From positions 124,001 to 188,000 of the forward strand of contig CALVVU010000002.1 of the NCBI GenBank assembly GCA_944363975.1: 64,000 nt of DNA, in the 5' to 3' direction. Source of the stretch: Candidatus Coprovivens excrementavium (GTDB lineage Bacteria; Bacillota_I; Bacilli_A; RF39; UBA660). Under the pieces are notes generated by a model. That model searched no databases. It worked only from the letters and a program-made list of their open reading frames with translations, and was not told where the DNA came from. Position 1 is the first letter of the stretch. Each line of letters opens with the position of its first letter. Below, in pieces: positions 58,900 to 64,000 of this stretch. A program made the position numbers and the translations under genes.

Positions 58900-60810
58900 A
58901 TGGCAACAACAAAGTATGATGAAAATTCAATAAAAATTTTAGAAGGCCTAGAAGCAGTAAGAAAAAGACCTGGAATGTATATTGGTTCAACAGATCGTAG
59001 AGGATTACATCATCTTGTTTGGGAAATCGTTGATAATGCAATTGACGAAAGTATAAACGGCTATGGCAATTATATTAAGATTACTTTAAATAAAGACGGA
59101 TCAATATCAATCGAAGACCACGGTCGTGGTGTTCCTACTGGAAAACACGAAAGTGGTATGTCAACTCCAGAAGTTATATATACAATTCTTCATGCAGGTG
59201 GTAAGTTCGAAGAATCAGGTTATAAAGTATCTGGTGGTCTACATGGAGTAGGTGCCTCAGTAGTAAATGCTTTAAGCTCTAAAATGGAAGTCACAATCTA
59301 TCGTGATGGTGAAATTCATAATATAAAATTTGAAAATGGTGGTCACGTATCCCAAAAATTAAAAAAAATTGGTACTACTAACCGTACTGGGACAACAGTT
59401 ACTTTTACACCTGATCCAACAATTTTCAAATCAACCAACTTCTCATTTACAACCATTACTGAGCGTATGCAAGAAAGCGCCTTCCTTCTAAGCGGTTTAA
59501 CTATTGAAGTTGTCGACGAAGAAGATAATCGTAATGTTAAATACTATTATGAAAATGGTTTAATTAGTTTTGTTGAATATATTAACGAAGGCAAAAATGT
59601 TCTTCATAAAGTAATTAATTTTAATGGTATTAAACAAGGAATTGAAGTCGATATAGCTCTTCAATACCAAGAAGGATATAACGAAAATATCTTATCATTT
59701 GTTAACAACGTAAAAACTAGTGATGGCGGTTCCCATGAAACCGGTTTCAAATCAGGAATTACCAAAGCCTTTAACGATTATGTAAGAGAAAATAATATAA
59801 TTAAAGGTAAGGATAGTTCATTTGAAGGATCAGATGTTCGTGAAGGACTTAGTGCGGTTATAAATTTAAAAATACCAGAAAATCTTTTACAATTTGAAGG
59901 ACAAACTAAAGGAAAACTAGGTACTCCAGAAGCTCGTACAGTTACCGAACAAATAACATATGAGAACATGAAGTTCTTCTTAGAAGAAAATCGTGAAATA
60001 GCTCTTACTATTGTTGAAAAAGCCTCACGTAGTAAAGTAGCACGTGAAGCCGCTCGTAAAGCACGTGAAGCTGCTCGAAGTGGTAAAGGGAAAGAAAAGA
60101 AAGATAAGATATTAAGTGGTAAACTAGCCAAAGCAACTGGTAAAGACGTTTCTAAAGCTGAGCTATTCCTAGTCGAGGGAGATTCAGCCGGTGGATCTGC
60201 TAAAACAGGTCGTAATCGTGAAACTCAGGCTATACTTCCATTAAGAGGAAAAGTCCTTAACTGTGAAAAAGCATCTAACAACGATATTCACAGCAACGAA
60301 GAATTAAATACCTTAACATATGCTATCGGTGCTGGAATAGGTAGTGAATTTGATCCAGCCGAATCAAACTATGGTAAAGTAATTATCATGACCGATGCTG
60401 ATGATGATGGTGCTCATATTCAAATATTACTTTTAACATTCTTTTATCGCTTTATGCGTCCTCTTATTGAAGCTGGAATGTTATACATTGCTAATCCACC
60501 TTTATACGCTCTTGATTTCGGAAAATACAAGGAATATATTGCCACTGACGAAGAACTAGAAGAACGTAAAAAAGAGATAAAACAATCCTACAAAATTCAA
60601 AGATTTAAAGGTTTAGGTGAAATGGATGCTGATGAATTGTATGAAACAACTATGAACCCTGAAACACGTAGTTTAATAAAAGTAAATATTACTGATGCTG
60701 CTTTAGCAGAAAAAAGAGTTTCTGTTTTAATGGGGGATAAAGTTGAACCACGTAAAGAATGGATTGAAGAAAATGTTGATTTTACATTAGAAGATAACTT
60801 TAGGAGGTAA
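58900..60810 (+). CDS. parE: DNA topoisomerase IV subunit B
   Basis: 636 residues. GHKL ATPase: LEAVRKRPGMYIGSTD, EIVDNAIDES (Asn46), GVPTGKHES and GGLHGVGASVVNALS. The TOPRIM region has LVEGDSAGGSAKTGR near 425 and MTDADDDGAHI. The ending GDKVEPRKEWIEENVDFTLED is closer to ParE than to GyrB, and the neighbour is ParC-like. It decatenates daughter chromosomes with ParC. The ATG at 58900 is chosen because GGTGA lies 6 bases upstream; the ATG at 58888 has AGGA immediately against it. parC follows 5 bases after the stop. Confidence 0.95.
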   Translation: MATTKYDENSIKILEGLEAVRKRPGMYIGSTDRRGLHHLVWEIVDNAIDESINGYGNYIKITLNKDGSISIEDHGRGVPTGKHESGMSTPEVIYTILHAGGKFEESGYKVSGGLHGVGASVVNALSSKMEVTIYRDGEIHNIKFENGGHVSQKLKKIGTTNRTGTTVTFTPDPTIFKSTNFSFTTITERMQESAFLLSGLTIEVVDEEDNRNVKYYYENGLISFVEYINEGKNVLHKVINFNGIKQGIEVDIALQYQEGYNENILSFVNNVKTSDGGSHETGFKSGITKAFNDYVRENNIIKGKDSSFEGSDVREGLSAVINLKIPENLLQFEGQTKGKLGTPEARTVTEQITYENMKFFLEENREIALTIVEKASRSKVAREAARKAREAARSGKGKEKKDKILSGKLAKATGKDVSKAELFLVEGDSAGGSAKTGRNRETQAILPLRGKVLNCEKASNNDIHSNEELNTLTYAIGAGIGSEFDPAESNYGKVIIMTDADDDGAHIQILLLTFFYRFMRPLIEAGMLYIANPPLYALDFGKYKEYIATDEELEERKKEIKQSYKIQRFKGLGEMDADELYETTMNPETRSLIKVNITDAALAEKRVSVLMGDKVEPRKEWIEENVDFTLEDNFRR

Positions 60811-60815
60811 TTAAA

Positions 60816-63341
60816 ATGGCAAAGAAAAAAGAAGAAAAAAACATCATTGAAAAAATATATGATTACACTCTTGAAGACATTATGGGCGATCGATTTGGTA
60901 GATATTCGAAAAGTATTATCCAAGATCGTGCTTTACCAGATGTAAGAGATGGATTAAAACCAGTTCAAAGAAGAATTCTTTATACAATGTGGGAAGATAA
61001 AAATACTTATGATCGACCTTATCGTAAATGTGCTAAAGCGGTTGGAGATGTAATGGGTAAATATCACCCACACGGAGATTCATCTATTTATGGAGCAATG
61101 ATTTATTTATCACAACCATGGAAAGTACGCGAACCATTTGTTGATATTCACGGTAATAATGGTTCGATTGATGGCGACGGACCAGCAGCATATCGTTACA
61201 CCGAATGCCGTTTAACTAAATTAGCTCAAATAATGCTAAAAGATATTAATCGTAATGCGGTCGAAATGACTTTAAACTATTCTGACGAAGAATTAGAACC
61301 AACTGTTTTACCAGCTCATTTTCCTAATCTGCTAGTCAATGGATCAACAGGAATATCGGCTGGATATGCTACTAATATACCACCTCATAATTTAGGAGAA
61401 ATAATCGATGCCACAATTCATCGTATCGACAATCCTAATTGTCGTCTAGAAACAATTTTAAACATTGTTAAAGGACCAGACTTCCCAACTGGTGGAGTAG
61501 TTGAAGGAAAAGAAGGGTTAATCCAAGCATACTCAACAGGTCGTGGCAAAGTTGTAGTTAAAGCCAAAACTGAAGTCATAAAAGAAAAAGGAAAACATCA
61601 AATTATAATTCATGAAATTCCATTCGACGTTCTAAAAGAACCATTACGTAAAAAAATCGAAGATATTAAAATCGATAAAAAAGTTGATGGTATAACAGAC
61701 GTTTTAGATATCTCTGATAAAGAACATATGGCTAAATTAGTCATTGAATTAAAAAAAGATGCTAATGCGGAATTAATTCTAAACTACTTATTAAAAAATA
61801 CTGATTTACAAGTAAATTACAATTTTAATATGGTTGCCATTGTTAACCGTCGACCTAAACAATTAGGTATTCTTGAAATACTAGATGCCTTTATTGCTCA
61901 TCAAAAAGAAGTTATTTTAAGAAGAACAGAATTCGATTTAAATAAAGCTAAAGAAAGACTACATATAGTCGAAGGACTTCTAAAAGCTGTCGATATTCTA
62001 GATGAGATAATAAAAACAATTAGAGCGTCTAAGAATAAAGCTGACTCAATTGCCAATTTAATAAAGCAGTTTGACTTTACCGAAGTACAAGCAACAGCAA
62101 TCGTTACAATGCAATTATACCGCTTATCAAATACTGATATTAATTTATTACTAGAAGAACAAGGTAATTTAAATAAAATGATTAGTTTCTTAAATTCTAT
62201 TTTAAATGATGAGACAATCTTGAAAAAACAAATGAAAAATAGTTTAAGTGAAATCAAAAAAGAATTCGCAACTCCACGTCGTACAGAAATAAGAGACGAA
62301 GTATCTGAAATAAAACTTGATCCTCGCGATATGATAACTAAAGAAAACGTTATTGTCGTTGTTACAAACGAAGGATATGTTAAACGTATACCACTAAAAT
62401 CATATGTTAATAGCAGTAGTGAACCAACAACCTTAAAACCAGGAGATTTCATTAGAGGACTTTATAGCACAACAACTCTTGATACATTATTAATGTTTAC
62501 TAATCAAGGACATTATCTATATGTTCCAGTTCATGAAATAGTAGAAACTAAATGGAAAGAATTAGGTAAACATATAAGTAATGTTATTCAAATCAGTTCT
62601 GATGAACAAATAATATCAGCTATGATTCTTGATGATAAAAAGACTAATGTAATTATGGTTACTAAAAATGGTACAACTAAACGCACAAATCTTGCGGACT
62701 TAATAGTTAGCCGTTATTCTAAACCAATTAATGCGATCAAATTAAAAGATAACGATGAGCTAATTTCAGTTGTCAAAGACAATGGTCAAGCAATATTCGT
62801 TACTAAACTTGGTTACTATCTAAATATTTCATCTGAAGAAATCCCAATTGTCGGTGCCAAAGCTTCTGGTGTAATTGGCATCAAACTAAAAGACGATGAA
62901 GTAGTAACATGTTTATCGCCAGAATCATATGATGAATATATTACAATTTTCACTAATAAAAATACTTCTAAACGTCTTAAAATATCTGATTTAGAAATAA
63001 TGACGCGTGCTAAAAGAGGATCTACTTTAATCAAAAAAATAAAATCAACTAACTACTTCATAACTAATGCGATATCTATTAATAATCATGACACAATAAG
63101 TTTAAAAATAGATGGCGAATTTAAAGATATTAAACCGACCGAACTACCTATTATGGATTTATCATCAACTGGTAGTACAATTACCAAAAATAATATCGAA
63201 GCAACATTCAAAGTAGCAGAACTAGTTGAAAGAAAAATTGAACTAAATGAATCGTCTTCAGAAGAAAGAGAATCAAGTAAAACAGAAACTCATAATGAAG
63301 AATTAACAATCGATGATTTCATTGATGACTTTAAATTATAG
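60816..63341 (+). CDS. parC: DNA topoisomerase IV subunit A
   Basis: 841 residues. The breakage-reunion domain has RALPDVRDGLKPVQRRILY, GDVMGKYHPHGDSSIYGAMI (71-95 region) and the catalytic Tyr128 in DGPAAYRYTECRL. GyrA/ParC-type beta-pinwheel repeats follow (VVTNEGYVKRIPLKSY, MVTKNGTTKRTNLADL, FTNKNTSKRLKISDLE). The end is acidic (ELTIDDFIDDFKL). In the quinolone-binding segment, Ser90 is conserved, but the residue four from the first Ser, normally Glu or Asp, is Gly93. The start follows TAGGAGG, coupled to parE. A terminator that buries the ylbD binding site follows. Confidence 0.95.
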   Translation: MAKKKEEKNIIEKIYDYTLEDIMGDRFGRYSKSIIQDRALPDVRDGLKPVQRRILYTMWEDKNTYDRPYRKCAKAVGDVMGKYHPHGDSSIYGAMIYLSQPWKVREPFVDIHGNNGSIDGDGPAAYRYTECRLTKLAQIMLKDINRNAVEMTLNYSDEELEPTVLPAHFPNLLVNGSTGISAGYATNIPPHNLGEIIDATIHRIDNPNCRLETILNIVKGPDFPTGGVVEGKEGLIQAYSTGRGKVVVKAKTEVIKEKGKHQIIIHEIPFDVLKEPLRKKIEDIKIDKKVDGITDVLDISDKEHMAKLVIELKKDANAELILNYLLKNTDLQVNYNFNMVAIVNRRPKQLGILEILDAFIAHQKEVILRRTEFDLNKAKERLHIVEGLLKAVDILDEIIKTIRASKNKADSIANLIKQFDFTEVQATAIVTMQLYRLSNTDINLLLEEQGNLNKMISFLNSILNDETILKKQMKNSLSEIKKEFATPRRTEIRDEVSEIKLDPRDMITKENVIVVVTNEGYVKRIPLKSYVNSSSEPTTLKPGDFIRGLYSTTTLDTLLMFTNQGHYLYVPVHEIVETKWKELGKHISNVIQISSDEQIISAMILDDKKTNVIMVTKNGTTKRTNLADLIVSRYSKPINAIKLKDNDELISVVKDNGQAIFVTKLGYYLNISSEEIPIVGAKASGVIGIKLKDDEVVTCLSPESYDEYITIFTNKNTSKRLKISDLEIMTRAKRGSTLIKKIKSTNYFITNAISINNHDTISLKIDGEFKDIKPTELPIMDLSSTGSTITKNNIEATFKVAELVERKIELNESSSEERESSKTETHNEELTIDDFIDDFKL

Positions 63342-63344
63342 TCA

Positions 63345-63387
63345 AAAAAATCACTTATTAAACATAATATTTAATAGGTGATTTTTT
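63345..63387 (+). promoter_or_regulatory. Terminator-like hairpin sequestering the ylbD ribosome binding site
   Basis: An 18-bp stem (63345-63362 with 63370-63387), interrupted only by one G-U pair, has the 7-base loop CATAATA. The right arm holds AGGTGAT and a six-T run and ends at the base before ATG 63388. It also serves as terminator of parE-parC. Confidence 0.8.
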
Positions 63388-63720
63388 ATGAGTAAAGAAC
63401 AATTTAAAGAATTTGTCCAAAAAAATCCTCATCTAGCTGACTACGTTGAAAATAATACAATGACTTGGCAAAAATTCTACGAACTATACGATATGTATGG
63501 TGAAAACAAAGAAATTTGGCAAAAATATCTTAATAAAAACAATCGTAATATAAATAATTTTTTTGATAAAGTTGACCCTGACGCTATTCAAAAACACATC
63601 GAATCAGCCCAAAAAGCTCTAGATATATTTAGTGAAATAGCCAATAAAACTAGTGAAAACATTACCAATAATATTAAACCAAGCATTGAAAGACCATTAT
63701 CAAAATTCTTTGGTGATTAA
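63388..63720 (+). CDS. ylbD: YlbD-family putative spore coat protein
   Basis: 110 residues. SKEQFKEFVQKNPHLADYVENNTMTWQKFYELYDMYGENKEIWQKYL matches the start of the YlbD coat-protein family (F-K-x-F-V-x-x-x-P-x-L, then T-W-Q-x-x-Y-x-x-W/Y). The C-terminal half is polar and helical. YlbD of Bacillus is a putative spore coat component. The YlbE-like gene follows with a 1-base overlap, as in Bacillus (ylbD-ylbE). The binding site is buried in a hairpin. Confidence 0.82.
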   Translation: MSKEQFKEFVQKNPHLADYVENNTMTWQKFYELYDMYGENKEIWQKYLNKNNRNINNFFDKVDPDAIQKHIESAQKALDIFSEIANKTSENITNNIKPSIERPLSKFFGD

Positions 63721-63938
63721 TGGATAAAACAGTTCTTTATCTTCTCAACAAAGATAAACTTCTTATCTATTTAAAACAAAATAGCTACTTTATTAAAGAC
63801 TTACATCGAAATCCTCAAAATTATGAAAATTTTAAAAAAATAATAAAAGAAAAGTATAATCTTCGCTTTCAAGATAAAATATCTAATATCATCGATGACA
63901 TCGAAGTAGTAAGTAGTATCATAAATACAATCAATTAA
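63720..63938 (+). CDS. ylbE: YlbE-like protein
   Basis: 72 residues. LIYLKQNSYFIKDLHRNPQNYENFKKII, then KYNLRFQDKISNIIDDIEVVSSIINTI, follows the YlbE-like pattern (L-x-x-F/Y-x-R/K-x-x-P/x-x-Y-R-x-L-x-R-x-P, and a C-terminal helix rich in Ile/Met). Length is typical (about 75). The function is unknown. The start overlaps the last base of the ylbD stop (TAATG), with GGTGATTA just before it. Confidence 0.75.
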   Translation: MDKTVLYLLNKDKLLIYLKQNSYFIKDLHRNPQNYENFKKIIKEKYNLRFQDKISNIIDDIEVVSSIINTIN

Positions 63939-63997
63939 ACAATATTGTAATTTATCTTTATTTATATTAAAATAATAATATAGAAAAGATGATGTAA

Positions 63998-64000
63998 ATG
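63998..64000 (+). CDS. Probable start codon of the next gene (3' truncated)
   Basis: The window ends on ATG preceded by AAAAGATGATGTAA. A -10-like AT-rich tract lies upstream. Only the first codon is visible, so nothing can be said about the product. Confidence 0.3.

Noticed and set aside
59778-62452. Long open frames on the minus strand inside parE and parC
   Set aside because: They mirror conserved plus-strand coding regions, lack good binding sites and encode no recognisable protein.
58900-63341. gyrB-gyrA instead of parE-parC
   Set aside because: The subunit B C-terminus (EPRKEWIEENVDFTLED) and the 5-base parE-parC spacing fit topoisomerase IV better. The two families are close, so a small doubt remains.
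63363-63370. CATAATAT in the ylbD hairpin loop as a sporulation-sigma -10
   Set aside because: An RNA starting from it would begin at or after the ribosome binding site, and no matching -35 is seen. A-T content makes such matches common.
1-64000. CRISPR arrays, tRNA or rRNA genes, insertion sequences, prophage
   Set aside because: I read the intergenic regions and saw no regularly spaced repeats, cloverleaf-like sequences, transposase or phage genes, or flanking direct repeats. A tRNA scan would settle short cases.

Overview
The window is A+T-rich, gene-dense DNA from a low-G+C Gram-positive bacterium of the Bacillota, most probably class Bacilli. The evidence is the gene content (SpoIVA, SigG, SirA, the Firmicutes DnaB/DnaI loader pair, ParE/ParC, LexA, a class B sortase), gene neighbourhoods shared with Bacillus subtilis (spoIVA near hup; dnaB-dnaI; sigG-ylmC then lspA-rluD; tkt-sirA-yneF; ylbD-ylbE), and AGGTGAT-type ribosome binding sites. 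TGA is a stop and Trp is TGG, so the standard bacterial code applies and this is not a Mycoplasma-type genome. Compactness, very low G+C and many small membrane proteins of unknown function suggest one of the uncultured, host-associated Bacilli near Erysipelotrichales; that placement is inference.

Layout. 0-6.8 kb: unknown membrane proteins, a membrane-anchored serpin, DUF523, a secreted beta-propeller-like protein and a cytidine-deaminase-like protein lacking its zinc ligands. 6.9-7.0 kb: a candidate free-standing small RNA. 7-15 kb: priA, a von Willebrand A surface protein with a C-terminal sorting motif, a DUF1540 mini-protein, spoVIF-like, fhs, and a class B sortase on the minus strand. 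15-21.3 kb: spoIVA, a zinc-ribbon membrane protein, hup, a LiaF-like protein and a thioredoxin-like protein. 21.4-25.1 kb: dnaB, dnaI, fmt. 25-33 kb: pgsA-like, a P-type-ATPase-like protein without catalytic domains, MYG1-like, and a 1154-residue helical protein. 32-43 kb: transporters and membrane proteins (CmpB-like, putative Mn transporter, ABC exporter, Ca-type P-ATPase, YwaF-like, DUF1287, hemolysin III). 43-46.7 kb: an orphan RNA polymerase alpha-CTD-like protein and a tight cluster of UDG-fold, two phosphoesterases, an HExxH peptidase-like protein and an ADP-ribosylglycohydrolase. 46.8-49.2 kb: sigG, ylmC, lspA, rluD. 49.2-54.7 kb: TPR protein, rhomboid, lexA diverging from a 44-residue membrane peptide under a LexA-box promoter, and an MGDG-synthase/UgtP-like glycosyltransferase. 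54.7-64 kb: pgeF, tkt, sirA, yneF, parE, parC, ylbD, ylbE.

Themes. Sporulation genes of several stages are scattered through the window (sirA, sigG, spoIVA, spoVIF, ylmC, ylbD/ylbE), so the organism probably forms endospores or recently did. Three of them (sigG, sirA, ylbD) have the ribosome binding site buried in a terminator-like hairpin that ends at, or a few bases before, the start codon. Most transcription units start from an extended -10 (TGnTATAAT) close to the start codon, implying very short leaders, and many end in a clear intrinsic terminator. The lexA region carries a textbook SOS arrangement with a candidate novel SOS-induced membrane peptide. I see no rRNA, tRNA, CRISPR, insertion sequence or prophage. 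No stretch above 300 bases lacks a gene.
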